From Janibacter sp. A1S7 (lineage in GTDB: Bacteria; Actinomycetota; Actinomycetes; Actinomycetales; Dermatophilaceae): a DNA stretch of 64,000 nucleotides. Where the stretch lies: NCBI RefSeq assembly GCF_037198315.1, contig NZ_CP144913.1:1488001-1552000 (forward strand). The letters run 5' to 3'. This document shows, piece after piece, positions 17,528 to 25,963 of the stretch (positions are counted from its first letter, which is position 1; each line of letters begins with the position of its first letter). The notes beneath the pieces are model-generated. The model did no database searches. It saw only the letters and a program-made list of their open reading frames with translations, and was not told the DNA's origin. Both the position numbers and the translations under genes were made by a program.

Positions 17528-19204
17528 CTATGCGGGCGTGACGGTGGACCGCTCGATCGCGGTCGCGCCCGCGAGGGTGACGAGGTCGGGGTCGAGGGTG
17601 CCGAAGTTCACTCCCTTGCCACCGCCGAGCCGGGAGACCACGAAGGCCTCGGCCACGTCGCTGGGAGCGTGCCTGACCATCAGGCTGGCCTGCAGTGTCT
17701 GCGCGAGGCGCTCGACGAGGTGGCGCGAGCCCATGGCCGCGCGGTCCGGGTCCTGCGCCCCGAGCTCGCTGCAGTCGCGCTCCAGGTCGTCCAGCGCGGC
17801 GTCGAGGACGGGAAGCTGCCCCCGGGCCACGGAGGCCTCCTTGAGCAGGGCCATCAGCGAGGCCGGCTCCTTGGCGATCGCGCGGAGCACGTCGAGGGCG
17901 TTGACGTTGCCCGAGCCCTCCCAGATCGAGTTCAACGGGGCCTGCCGGTACAGCCGGGCCATGCCGTGCTCCTCGACGTATCCGTTGCCGCCGAGGCACT
18001 CCATGGCCTCCGCGGTGAAGGTCGAGGCACGCTTGCACACCCAGTACTTGCCGACCGCGACCCCCAGACGGGTCAGCTCGGTGTCGCCCTCGTCGAGCGC
18101 GTGGGCCAGGCGCAGGCCGAGCAGGGTCGCGGCCTCCGACTCGAGGGCGAGGTCGGTGAGGACGTTGCGCATCAAGGGCTGGTCGACCAGCGTCGCACCG
18201 AAGGCGACACGGTGGCGCGTGTGGTGGACCGCCCGCGTCAGGGAGGCACGCATGGTGGCGGCCGAGCCGAGGACGCAGTCCAGTCGCGTCGTCGCGACCA
18301 TGTCGATGATGGCTCGCACACCCCGGCCCTCCTGACCGACGAGCGCACCCCAGCTCCCGTCGAGCTCGACCTCCGACGATGCGTTGGAGCGGTCGCCGAG
18401 CTTGTCCTTCAGCCGCTGCAGGGCGAAGGGGTTGCGCGTCCCGTCCTCGAGCACGCGGGGGACGAGGAAGCAGCTGGGTGGCGCCTCGGGGGACGTCTTG
18501 GCCAGGACGAGGAAGACATCGCTCATCGGGGCCGAGCAGAACCACTTGTGCCCGGTGAGCCGGTAGGTGCTGCCGGTCAGGGGGCCGCCCGGCGTCGCCA
18601 CGGCGAGCGTGGAGTTGGCCCGGACGTCCGAGCCGCCTTGCTTCTCCGTCATCCCCATGCCGGCGATCGCGCCGGTCTTGGTGCCGGCCTCGCGCAGACC
18701 GAAGTCGTACTCGCGGGAAGCGAGCAGCGGCTCCCACCGAGCGGCGAGCTCGGGGGAGTGGCGAAGGGCGGGAACGGCCGCGTTGGTCATCGTGATCGGG
18801 CAGATGTGTCCGGGCTCGACCTGGCTCCATGTGGTCAGGCCGGCCGCCCGACGGACGTGCGCGCCACTCCCTTCGTCCTGTGTCCACGCCTCGCCGGTGA
18901 GCCCGGCGCCGGCGGCGGTACGCATCAGCTCATGCCACGCCGGGTCGAACTCGACCTCGTCGATGCGGTGACCGAAGCGGTCGTGGGTGACCAGCCGGGG
19001 GGTGTTGCGGTGGGCGCGCTCGGCCCACCCGGCGGCCTCGTCGGTGCCGGCCAGCAGGCCCAGCGCAGTGAGCTCCTGCACGCTGTCGTCGCGACGTGCG
19101 GCCGGGACCCAGCGAGCGACCCCTTCCGTGAGTACGGGATCCGTGGAGAAGACATCCTGACCGCTGAACGGTGGGGGTTGGTTGGTCACCTCGTGCGTGG
19201 GCAT
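17528..19204 (-). CDS. aidB: AidB-like acyl-CoA dehydrogenase
   Basis: 558 residues, the long AidB length rather than the 380 of fatty-acid dehydrogenases. MGMTEKQGGSDVRAN matches the AidB flavin-binding block closely, followed by GHKWFCSAPMSDVFLVLA and ECLGGNGYVEEHGMARLYRQ, which holds the Glu and the substrate-end motif. E. coli AidB is an FAD protein of the adaptive response to alkylating agents with a DNA-binding C-terminal domain. Whether this protein protects DNA or oxidises an acyl-CoA is not decided by sequence. It is divergent from the tRNA cluster. Confidence 0.85.
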   Translation of the reverse strand: MPTHEVTNQPPPFSGQDVFSTDPVLTEGVARWVPAARRDDSVQELTALGLLAGTDEAAGWAERAHRNTPRLVTHDRFGHRIDEVEFDPAWHELMRTAAGAGLTGEAWTQDEGSGAHVRRAAGLTTWSQVEPGHICPITMTNAAVPALRHSPELAARWEPLLASREYDFGLREAGTKTGAIAGMGMTEKQGGSDVRANSTLAVATPGGPLTGSTYRLTGHKWFCSAPMSDVFLVLAKTSPEAPPSCFLVPRVLEDGTRNPFALQRLKDKLGDRSNASSEVELDGSWGALVGQEGRGVRAIIDMVATTRLDCVLGSAATMRASLTRAVHHTRHRVAFGATLVDQPLMRNVLTDLALESEAATLLGLRLAHALDEGDTELTRLGVAVGKYWVCKRASTFTAEAMECLGGNGYVEEHGMARLYRQAPLNSIWEGSGNVNALDVLRAIAKEPASLMALLKEASVARGQLPVLDAALDDLERDCSELGAQDPDRAAMGSRHLVERLAQTLQASLMVRHAPSDVAEAFVVSRLGGGKGVNFGTLDPDLVTLAGATAIERSTVTPA

Positions 19205-19302
19205 GGGGCAAGCCTACGAGTGGAGGCCGTGGGGTGGGAGCGCGCCCCAAGCGGCCTGGTCGCCCGGATCTCCGGGCGACGTGGCCGGTGGTCACGCTCA
19301 GT

Positions 19303-19332
19303 TTGGAACTGGCGGAATCTATGGGCTAATCT
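19303..19332 (+). promoter_or_regulatory. Likely promoter of the tRNA cluster
   Basis: TTGGAA (19303-19308) and TAATCT (19327-19332) are 18 bases apart, 40 nt upstream of tRNA-Gly. Both match the vegetative sigma consensus reasonably well. Confidence 0.5.
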
Positions 19333-19371
19333 TCCACAGCACGCCGACGCAGAGAAGCGGCAGGCGTGAGT

Positions 19372-19444
19372 GCGGATGTAGCTCAGTTGGTAGAGCGCAA
19401 CCTTGCCAAGGTTGAGGTCGCCGGTTCGAGGCCGGTCATCCGCT
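19372..19444 (+). tRNA. tRNA-Gly(GCC)
   Basis: Full cloverleaf: acceptor arms GCGGATG / CATCCGC, anticodon loop TTGCCAA with anticodon GCC, T loop TTCGAGG, discriminator T. No encoded CCA. First of three tandem tRNAs. Confidence 0.95.
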
Positions 19445-19466
19445 CGGAAGGTTCACCGCCTTCAGT

Positions 19467-19537
19467 GGTGGAGTGGCCGAGAGGCGAGGCAACGGCCTGC
19501 AAAGCCGTCTACACGGGTTCAAATCCCGTCTCCACCT
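19467..19537 (+). tRNA. tRNA-Cys(GCA)
   Basis: Acceptor arms GGTGGAG / CTCCACC, anticodon loop CTGCAAA with anticodon GCA, T loop TTCAAAT, discriminator T. 22 nt after tRNA-Gly. Confidence 0.95.
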
Positions 19538-19579
19538 CGACCATGCAGAGCCTGCATGGAGTTGTACGTGCACGACCTC

Positions 19580-19654
19580 GGGCGATTGGCGCAGCGGTAG
19601 CGCGCTTCCTTGACACGGAAGAGGTCACTGGTTCAAACCCAGTATCGCCCACCA
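19580..19654 (+). tRNA. tRNA-Val(GAC)
   Basis: Acceptor arms GGGCGAT / ATCGCCC, anticodon loop TTGACAC with anticodon GAC, discriminator A and an encoded CCA (19652-19654). Last of the cluster, followed by a strong terminator. Confidence 0.95.
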
Positions 19655-19662
19655 CGGGAGAC

Positions 19663-19698
19663 AGGCCCCTGCCCAGCGGATCCGCTGGGCAGGGGCCT
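19663..19698. terminator. Terminator of the tRNA cluster
   Basis: A perfect 36-bp palindrome with 18-bp arms and no loop (centre at GGA/TCC) starts 9 nt after the tRNA-Val CCA. It may also stop the convergent GAF-ANTAR gene, which ends at 19726. Confidence 0.85.
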
Positions 19699-19725
19699 TC
19701 GTCGTTGCGCTCGCGGTACGCCCCG

Positions 19726-20403
19726 TCAGTGCTGGGGGCTGCGCTGGCCCACGCCGTCGAGGACTCCCTGGGCGACGTCGCGCAACTTGGTGTTGCTCTC
19801 GTTGGAATGGCGACGCAGCACCTCGAACGCCCGGTCCAGGGTCAACCCGTAGCGCTCCATCAGGATCCCCTGGGCCGCGCCGATGATGAGCCGGTTGTGC
19901 AGGGCGCTGCGCAGACCGGTGATCTCACGAGCCTGCTCCAGCGCCACCGACGCGAGCCGCGCGTAGACGACGGCCCGGTCGAGCGCGTCCTGGTCGAAAC
20001 CGTCCTCGTCGTGTGAGTACATGTTCAGGCACGCGAAGTACGGCGCCACCGCCGAGAGCCGCACGCTCAGGGAGGATCTCACCCCCTCCTCGTGCGCGGC
20101 ATCGGCCCAGTCGGGCCACCGTCGCTCGTGCCCCGTGTCGCGGACGGTGGCGATCTCGTGCTCTGCCAGGACGTCGAGGCAGGGGCCCTCCTCGAACGCG
20201 AACTGCAGGTCGTCCACGCGGGACGCCACGGGATCCGAGCTGGCAGCGACCTCCACGGTGCCGTGCCGCCGTACGAACACGCTGCACATGTGGCACCCGG
20301 GGATGTTGGCAACGGCCTGGTCGACCACCTGCTGCAGGGTGTAGGCCTCCTCCGGCTCCGCGCTGAGCTGCTCGATGATGCGAGCGAGCTGGTCGTCCTG
20401 CAT
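19726..20403 (-). CDS. GAF and ANTAR domain regulator
   Basis: 225 residues from ATG 20403, chosen because GAGGAG lies six bases upstream; a start at 20439 is possible. Residues 10-150 form a GAF sensor domain (FAFEEGPCLDVLAEHE, RSSLSVRL). The last 55 residues form an ANTAR RNA-binding domain (IIGAAQGILMERYGLTLDRA, then RRHSNESNTKLRDVAQ). ANTAR proteins act as antiterminators by binding paired hexaloop hairpins in RNA. This domain order is common in actinobacterial stress responses, and the PRC-barrel and sigma genes next door fit that setting. Confidence 0.88.
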   Translation of the reverse strand: MQDDQLARIIEQLSAEPEEAYTLQQVVDQAVANIPGCHMCSVFVRRHGTVEVAASSDPVASRVDDLQFAFEEGPCLDVLAEHEIATVRDTGHERRWPDWADAAHEEGVRSSLSVRLSAVAPYFACLNMYSHDEDGFDQDALDRAVVYARLASVALEQAREITGLRSALHNRLIIGAAQGILMERYGLTLDRAFEVLRRHSNESNTKLRDVAQGVLDGVGQRSPQH

Positions 20404-20471
20404 GGCACTCCTCGTAGGGGTCCTGACGGCCCGGTGCACCGGGCCGGTGGGCAGACCGTGGTCGAGGAGGC

Positions 20472-20786
20472 TCAGTGCCCGATCCAGTATGCGTGGAGGT
20501 CCAGCTCCTGCCGAGCGGTCATGGCGGTTCCCAACCTGATCTGGGGCGAGTCTCGCAGAGTCCTACGGGAAACCGGTACGCCCAGACCACCAGCCGTCCG
20601 CAGCACGAGTGCGCACGGCAGCGCGCGGTGCCGAGGCAAGAAGCCGCGCAGACTGACCACAACCCACTGGGCGGTGCCGGATCGGGCATCCGCGAGGATG
20701 TCGACGACGTGCCCGAGCAGCGGTCCGGCGGTGCTGTGGACCTCATGACCGAGGTAGTTGCGGATCGCCATGTCCGGAATGCGCAC
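20472..20786 (-). CDS. PRC-barrel domain protein
   Basis: 104 residues from GTG 20786, with GAGGGG eight bases upstream; ATG 20771 and GTG 20792 are alternatives. Residues 8-75 resemble the PRC barrel (YLGHEVHSTAGPLLGHVVDI, then GTAQWVVVSLRGFLPRHRALP), a small beta fold found in RimM, photosynthetic reaction centres and many actinobacterial stress proteins. No catalytic residues are expected. Downstream of a promoter region shared with the divergent sigma factor gene at 20986. Confidence 0.6.
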   Translation of the reverse strand: MRIPDMAIRNYLGHEVHSTAGPLLGHVVDILADARSGTAQWVVVSLRGFLPRHRALPCALVLRTAGGLGVPVSRRTLRDSPQIRLGTAMTARQELDLHAYWIGH

Positions 20787-20985
20787 CGCCACGTCCCCTC
20801 CTCGGCCTCGTGCCGGGTTCTCCTGTCGGTCGCTACGGGGCCTACCCCGATCCTGTGCTGCCCAATCGCTCGGGCTGCGATCAGCTGCCCATCTGTTGCA
20901 TGCGGCGAACCGCTGTGGTTGTCTGAAAGCAGTTGTCGGCTCGAGACCGTGGCTGGCGTGGTTCTTTCCCAGGAAGAGGCCGCCC

Positions 20986-21810
20986 ATGTCCATCGCACCG
21001 CAGGAGAGCCCATCCCAAGCCCGCGACCGTGAGTCCGTGGAACTCTTGGCCCAGGCGTGGGCCGAGCCGGACCCGGCTCTGGCCAGCCGACTGCGCGAAC
21101 GCGTCATCCTCGCGAATCGGTGCCTGGCAGACGGTCTGGCACGACGGTTCGAGGGGCGGGGCATCGAGGCCGACGACCTGCACCAGGTCGCGATGCTCGG
21201 TCTCGTACAGGCAGCGCGTCGCTATCGTCCCGAGAAGGGACACGGCTTCACGGCCTTCGCCGCGCCGACCATCAACGGCGAGCTCAAGCGCTACTTCCGC
21301 GACCACGGGTGGGCGGTCCGTCCGCCGCGCGCCCTGCAGGAGATGCACCAGCAGGTGCGGGACACCTCGGCCGCCCTGGGCCAGACGCACCACCGTGACG
21401 TCTCCGACGCCGAGGTCGCTGCCGAGCTCGGCATCGGCGCCGACGAGGTCCGTGCCGCACGGGCAGCGGGGGAGCGGTACCGCTCGACCTCGCTGGATGC
21501 TCCGGTCGGGACCTTCGGCCCGGTGCTCTCCGAGACGCTGGCCGGTGGCGATGGCGAGGAAACCTACGACAAGGTCGTCACGCTGATCTCGTTGCGTTCG
21601 GCGATGGAGGATCTTGACGAACGTGAGCGTCAGATCCTGACGCTGCGCTTCTCGGCCGACCTGACGCAGCGGGAGATCGGTGAGCGGATCGGGGTGAGCC
21701 AGATGCAGGTGTCGCGCATCCTCAGCGCCCTGTGTCGCCGACTGCGTACGCGGATCGAGGGGTGGGCCCCGACGTCCTCGAGCAGTCACCAGGTCCAGGT
21801 GAATCCGTAG
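20986..21810 (+). CDS. SigB/SigF/SigG-family RNA polymerase sigma factor
   Basis: 274 residues from ATG 20986, preceded by AGGAAGAGG. Region 2 includes GIEADDLHQVAMLGLVQAA and GHGFTAFAAPTINGELKRY, the SigB/F signature. Region 3 follows (DVSDAEVAAELGIGADEV) and region 4 ends in DLTQREIGERIGVSQMQVSR. Members direct general stress or sporulation-like programmes and are held by anti-sigma factors; no RsbW-like gene is adjacent. The last 25 nt overlap the 3' end of the convergent XRE gene. Confidence 0.92.
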   Translation: MSIAPQESPSQARDRESVELLAQAWAEPDPALASRLRERVILANRCLADGLARRFEGRGIEADDLHQVAMLGLVQAARRYRPEKGHGFTAFAAPTINGELKRYFRDHGWAVRPPRALQEMHQQVRDTSAALGQTHHRDVSDAEVAAELGIGADEVRAARAAGERYRSTSLDAPVGTFGPVLSETLAGGDGEETYDKVVTLISLRSAMEDLDERERQILTLRFSADLTQREIGERIGVSQMQVSRILSALCRRLRTRIEGWAPTSSSSHQVQVNP

Positions 21811-22643
21811 GCCCCGGGGTCGGCGTCCTCCAGGACGAGTACCGCCTGCCGGTCGTCGTCCAGAGGCACCTCGTCGAGGAATTCGAAGTCCATGCCGGGG
21901 GCCTTCTGGACGCGTCGCAGAGTTGTCGGGGCCACGGCGAACTCGACCGAGACGACGAGGCTCCTGGTCGTGTGCGGCGCGCCCCAGATGAAGCCGTCCG
22001 AGTAGCCCAGGGTGCCGTCGTCGTCGGGGTGGGAGATCACCTCGTACTCGTAGGAGTGGAACTGGCCCTTGGCGAGTCGGCGCGGCAGAGCCACCCCGAA
22101 GACGGTGACGTTGCTGTCCTCGAAGTCCCACCGGCCGAAGAGGCGACTTCCCCGCAGGGGCACGAACTCCAGACGGGAGGCAGTGGTGTGCTCGTCACCG
22201 TTCTGGACGTTGAAGACCCGCTCGAGCCCGTCCTCGACCGCCTCCAGGGCGATCTGGCAGCGGGTCGTGGACATCCTGCGGTCCGCGCCGACGCTGGTGT
22301 GCCAGTTCTGGCTGATCACCCGGTACGCACCCAGGGCCGAGCGGGTCATCGCGTCGATCTGCTCCATCTCCGACAGGGTCGGGTCGACCAGGAGCCGGTC
22401 GAAGCCGGCCTGGTCCGGGGTGGCCCAGGCGTGCATGAACTCGGCCTGCTCCTGCGGTGAGAGCGTCAGTGCGAGGGCGAGTTGTTGCAGCGTGGTGACC
22501 TGGGGACGGTGGATCTCGCCGCGCTCCAGGCCGCGGATCGTGCGGACGCTGATCCCCGAGGCGTGGCCCAGATCGCTCTGGGTGCGCTTTCGCGCCTGCC
22601 GCAGACCTCGTAGCAAGGCCGCTCCGTGCGCTGGGTGGTTCAT
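21786..22643 (-). CDS. XRE-family transcriptional regulator
   Basis: 285 residues from ATG 22643. Residues 5-65 form the helix-turn-helix (RTQSDLGHASGISVRTIRGLERGEIHRPQ). The remaining 220 residues resemble ligand or sensor regions of large actinobacterial XRE regulators but I do not recognise a named domain; a beta-rich segment with GRWDFEDSNVTVFGVALPRR is visible. Convergent overlap with the sigma factor gene suggests mutual transcriptional interference. Divergent from pabB. Confidence 0.75.
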   Translation of the reverse strand: MNHPAHGAALLRGLRQARKRTQSDLGHASGISVRTIRGLERGEIHRPQVTTLQQLALALTLSPQEQAEFMHAWATPDQAGFDRLLVDPTLSEMEQIDAMTRSALGAYRVISQNWHTSVGADRRMSTTRCQIALEAVEDGLERVFNVQNGDEHTTASRLEFVPLRGSRLFGRWDFEDSNVTVFGVALPRRLAKGQFHSYEYEVISHPDDDGTLGYSDGFIWGAPHTTRSLVVSVEFAVAPTTLRRVQKAPGMDFEFLDEVPLDDDRQAVLVLEDADPGAYGFTWTW

Positions 22644-22834
22644 GATTCCACCCTGCCGGAAAGACGGCCGTTCGTCGTCCCGGCACCAGCAGGGCCGCCC
22701 CTCTGTGTGGAGGAGCGGCCCCTGTCCCACCCCCGGAGTCGATGTCAGAAATGTAGTCGGTGCTGCCCGTGCTGGCCAGTGGTTGCCGGTAGGTTGCCGC
22801 CTGATTGCCGCTCCCGGGCGCATACCCTTCGATC

Positions 22835-23857
22835 GTGGAGTTCGCGCGCTTCGGATCGACCACATGGTCCGACCCGGTCGAGGTCAGCCATGACATCGCC
22901 GACCTCGAGCGCGGATCGTGGGCCGTCGTGATCACCTTCGAGGGGGAGTTGACCGCGGTCCGCTTCGGCCACCGCGACGAAGGGGGCCTCCATCCCGGTC
23001 GAGCCGAGCGCTGGCCGGGCGTGACGGGGTGGCGGGCGAGTCTGGACCGGGCCGGGTACGTCGCCGGGGTCGAGGAGGTCCGTCGGCGCATCGCTGCCGG
23101 CACCGTCTACCAGGTGAATCTGACGACGATGCTCGAGACGCTCCTGCCGCCGGATGCGCACCTGCCCGATCTCGCGGCGCGACTGACCAGGGGGAACCCG
23201 GCGCCCTTCGCCGGGACCGTTCACGTCCCCTCGGCCGGGCTGGACGTCGTCTCCGCCTCCCCGGAGCGCTACCTGACCCGCACCAACGACCAGCTGCTCT
23301 CCAGCCCCATCAAGGGGACTGCGCCGACGGCCGACCAGATGCTGGCCAAGGACGTCGCGGAGAACGTGATGATCGTCGACCTCGTGCGACACGACCTGCA
23401 GCAGGTCTGCGAGTCGGGCAGCGTCGTCGTCGAGCGGTTGTGCGCACCGGAGGAGCACCCGGGCCTGGTCCACCTCGTGAGCGACGTCGCCGGACGTCTG
23501 CGCTCCAGCACGACGTGGGCGGACATCATCGGGGCGACCTTCCCTCCCGGGTCGGTCAGCGGCGCTCCGAAGGCGAGTGCGCTGCAGACCCTCGCCGACC
23601 TCGAGACCGCCTCACGCGGTCCGTACTGCGGAGGCATCGGGTGGGTCGAGGGTGACGGCACCGGGCAGGTGACCGGGGAACTCGCGGTGGGGATCCGCAC
23701 GTTCTTCACCACGACGGACCCGACGGGGGGACGTCTGCTGCACTTCGGAACCGGAGCCGGCATCACGTGGTCCTCGGACCCGGAGGGGGAGTGGGCGGAG
23801 TGCGAGCTGAAGACCCGGGTCCTGATGGGCCTGGCATCTGGAAGAGTGGGGTCATGA
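22835..23857 (+). CDS. pabB: Aminodeoxychorismate synthase component I
   Basis: 340 residues from GTG 22835. Converts chorismate to 4-amino-4-deoxychorismate for folate synthesis, with ammonia from a PabA subunit not encoded here. The PIKGTAPT motif holds the Lys that attacks chorismate in PabB enzymes, and LVRHDLQQVCESGSV, PPGSVSGAPKASALQTL and RGPYCGGIGWV are chorismate-binding blocks. It overlaps pabC by four bases (ATGA). Confidence 0.92.
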   Translation: MEFARFGSTTWSDPVEVSHDIADLERGSWAVVITFEGELTAVRFGHRDEGGLHPGRAERWPGVTGWRASLDRAGYVAGVEEVRRRIAAGTVYQVNLTTMLETLLPPDAHLPDLAARLTRGNPAPFAGTVHVPSAGLDVVSASPERYLTRTNDQLLSSPIKGTAPTADQMLAKDVAENVMIVDLVRHDLQQVCESGSVVVERLCAPEEHPGLVHLVSDVAGRLRSSTTWADIIGATFPPGSVSGAPKASALQTLADLETASRGPYCGGIGWVEGDGTGQVTGELAVGIRTFFTTTDPTGGRLLHFGTGAGITWSSDPEGEWAECELKTRVLMGLASGRVGS

Positions 23858-24699
23858 GCGACGTACGCGTGTGGGTCAACGGAGCGATCGTGGGGCCGGA
23901 CGAGCCGTCCCTGGCTGCACTCGACCACGGTGTGACCGTGGGGGACGGGGCCTTCGAGACGTGCAAGGTCATCGACGGCGAGGTCTTCGCCGCGGACCGC
24001 CACCTCGCGCGCATGGACCGCACCCTGGCGGGTCTGGGACTGCCCACGGCCGACCGTGCCGTGCTGCAGAAGGGCGTGGAGGCCGTCCTCGGCGAGGGCG
24101 ACCCGATCGGCTTCGGCCGGCTGCGGTACACGATCACGGCGGGTCCGGGGCCCCTCGGCTCCGATCGGGGCGAGCAGGGGATGAGCTACATCGTCACGGC
24201 TGCGGAGGTCGCCCCCCTCGCCGCGACGACGGCCGTCGCGACGGTCCCGTGGACCCGCAACGAGCACGCTGCCACCGCAGGGCTGAAGACGACCTCCTAC
24301 GCGGAGAACGTCATCGCCCTCAAGTACGCCAAGGACAAGGGCGGTACCGAGGCGATCTTCGCCAACACCCGGGGTGAGCTGTGCGAGGGCACCGGCAGCA
24401 ACATCGTCGTCGTCGTCGACGGCGTGCTGCGAACCCCGCCGCTGGACAGTGGCTGCCTTGCCGGCATCACCCGCGAGCTGACCATCGAGTGGGCGCGCGG
24501 GGCCGGCATCGAGGTGCGTGAGCAGGCCCTGCCCATGGCGGTGCTGGAGACGGCCGACGAAGCCTTCCTGACCAGCACGACCAGGGACGTCCAGCCCATC
24601 CACGCCATCGACGGGCGCGAGTTGCCTGCTCCCGGGCCCGTGACCACCCGTGTCCAGGAGGCCTTCGCGAAGGCTGCCGCCGCATCGATGAATCCATGA
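23854..24699 (+). CDS. pabC: Aminodeoxychorismate lyase / class IV aminotransferase
   Basis: 281 residues. PLP-dependent fold type IV enzyme that releases pyruvate from aminodeoxychorismate to give 4-aminobenzoate. The PLP lysine is likely in GLKTTSYAENVIALKYA, and EGTGSNIVVVVDGVLRTPP is the family block after it. Overlap with pabB and the shared operon support the folate assignment over branched-chain aminotransferase, which has the same fold. Confidence 0.88.
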   Translation: MSDVRVWVNGAIVGPDEPSLAALDHGVTVGDGAFETCKVIDGEVFAADRHLARMDRTLAGLGLPTADRAVLQKGVEAVLGEGDPIGFGRLRYTITAGPGPLGSDRGEQGMSYIVTAAEVAPLAATTAVATVPWTRNEHAATAGLKTTSYAENVIALKYAKDKGGTEAIFANTRGELCEGTGSNIVVVVDGVLRTPPLDSGCLAGITRELTIEWARGAGIEVREQALPMAVLETADEAFLTSTTRDVQPIHAIDGRELPAPGPVTTRVQEAFAKAAAASMNP

Positions 24700-25292
24700 G
24701 CCCGACGGAGAGCACCATGACCGCCGAGTCGTCGACACCGCAGAAGCCGGCCCCGGGGCGCACTGCCGACGGACAGCGCAAGCCCTATCGGGTGGTGCGC
24801 GACGAGCAGCACGCCATCGTGCGCCAGGAGCTGCTGGACCGCTTCGGCACGGATGGTCGGATCGACGCGCACGAGGACCCGATCCGGTGGCGCCGCGCCA
24901 TCCGCACCAACCCGATGACCGCGACGGTCTACCGCGTCCTCGTCGCCGTGCTGGGACTGGCGCTGATCGTCGCCGGTCTCCCGCTGGTGCCGCTCGTCGG
25001 CCCGGGCTGGGCGATCATCTTCATCGGGTTGTTCCTGTGGAGCACCGAGTTCAGGTGGGCCCGCCGCGTGACGCAGTTCGTCAAGGCGGAGGTCAAGGCC
25101 TTCGAGCAGTACACACGCGCCCTCCCGTGGCGGGCGAAGCTGCCGCTGCTGTGCGTCTCGGCCATCTTCGGCTGGCTGTGCTTCTGGCTCGTCCTGATCC
25201 TCATCGGGGTCCCGACGTGGCTCCCGGACCAGGCGGAGAACCTCCTGCTGTGGGTTCCCGGCCTGAGCAACGAGCCACTGATCCCCTGGTGA
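24696..25292 (+). CDS. TIGR02611-type membrane protein with PGPGW motif
   Basis: 198 residues. A hydrophilic N-terminal 75 residues precedes two hydrophobic hairpin regions. The first contains VPLVGPGWAIIFIGLFLW, the PGPGW-like signature, and the second is at about residues 145-170. Function is unknown for the family. Start ATG 24696 overlaps the pabC stop by four bases; an in-frame ATG at 24717 is an alternative. Confidence 0.75.
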   Translation: MSPTESTMTAESSTPQKPAPGRTADGQRKPYRVVRDEQHAIVRQELLDRFGTDGRIDAHEDPIRWRRAIRTNPMTATVYRVLVAVLGLALIVAGLPLVPLVGPGWAIIFIGLFLWSTEFRWARRVTQFVKAEVKAFEQYTRALPWRAKLPLLCVSAIFGWLCFWLVLILIGVPTWLPDQAENLLLWVPGLSNEPLIPW

Positions 25293-25386
25293 TCCGGGGA
25301 CGAAGGGGACCGATTGGCACCGTCGGAACTCCGCCGGGTACTCTGCTCTGGTTGCCCGGCCGGGACACCGGACCGAGGAACACCAC

Positions 25387-25463
25387 GGACGTATAGCTCA
25401 GTTGGTTAGAGCGTTCGCTTCACACGCGAAAGGTCAGGGGTTCGAGTCCCTTTACGTCCACCA
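25387..25463 (+). tRNA. tRNA-Val(CAC)
   Basis: Acceptor arms GGACGTA / TACGTCC, anticodon loop TTCACAC with anticodon CAC, discriminator A and encoded CCA (25461-25463). It is the last clearly chromosomal gene before the decayed accessory zone. I found no second copy of its 3' end in the window, so it is not shown to be an attachment site. Confidence 0.95.
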
Positions 25464-25472
25464 CGGAGAACA

Positions 25473-25505
25473 GCCCCTGACCTGCGGAAACGCAGAGTCA
25501 GGGGC
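25473..25505 (+). terminator. Terminator after tRNA-Val(CAC)
   Basis: Two stacked stems: GCCCCTGAC / GTCAGGGGC (25473-25481 with 25497-25505) and CTGCG / CGCAG around a GAAA loop. Confidence 0.85.
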
Positions 25506-25583
25506 CTTCGCTTTGCCCGGCGTGTCGACTACGTGTCGTAAGGGCCGAGGTTCCTGACGCCGATCCGGACGAAGGAAGCAGCC

Positions 25584-25865
25584 ATGACCACCACAGCCAC
25601 CACCCAGACCACGAAGTGTCCCCAGTGGTGCAGTCACCACCGCGACGACGGCGAAGGGGGCATCGTCCACCGGGCCTCCGTCACCGAGGGCGAGGCGACC
25701 GTCGAGCTTCAGGTCGGGCCCGAGAACGACGGCCTGCCGATCCTGTTGCCAGAGGTCATTGAGTGCGGTGCCTCAGCCGCGCGCGACCTATCCCACGCGC
25801 TGAGGCTGGCGGCGTGGATCGTCGAGGGCCACCCGGACGCGTACCTGCTCGTCGACCGCAAGTAG
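25584..25865 (+). CDS. Small DUF6907-like protein with CPQWC motif
   Basis: 93 residues from ATG 25584, with GAAGGAAG just upstream. KCPQWCSHHRDDGEGGIVHR near the N-terminus places Cys and His residues that could bind a metal, followed by beta-rich sequence and a C-terminal helix (AARDLSHALRLAAWIVEG). This layout resembles small actinobacterial proteins grouped as DUF6907, often found on plasmids and islands. No function is known. It is the first gene of the accessory zone. Confidence 0.55.
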   Translation: MTTTATTQTTKCPQWCSHHRDDGEGGIVHRASVTEGEATVELQVGPENDGLPILLPEVIECGASAARDLSHALRLAAWIVEGHPDAYLLVDRK

Positions 25866-25963
25866 GAGGCGCAGGAGAGATCCCCGGCCGGGAGGCATGC
25901 GGCCGGCGACCTCGTGTGGCGCTGGTGGGTCTAAGGAAAGACCCGCTCGCCACCATCCCGGGC

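Noticed and set aside
19261..19278. Small palindrome CGCCCGGA-TC-TCCGGGCG upstream of the tRNA cluster as terminator
   Set aside because: It is between divergent transcripts and upstream of the tRNA promoter; eight-base arms are common in such GC-rich DNA.
22688..22722. Imperfect hairpin between the XRE gene and pabB
   Set aside because: It lies between two divergent starts, so a terminator makes little sense, and the stem needs a bulge and mismatches.
25387..25463. tRNA-Val(CAC) as the attachment site of the accessory zone
   Set aside because: Position at the boundary is suggestive, but I found no second copy of its 3' end in the window; the tRNA-Arg(CCT) fragment at 30003 is direct evidence for another site.
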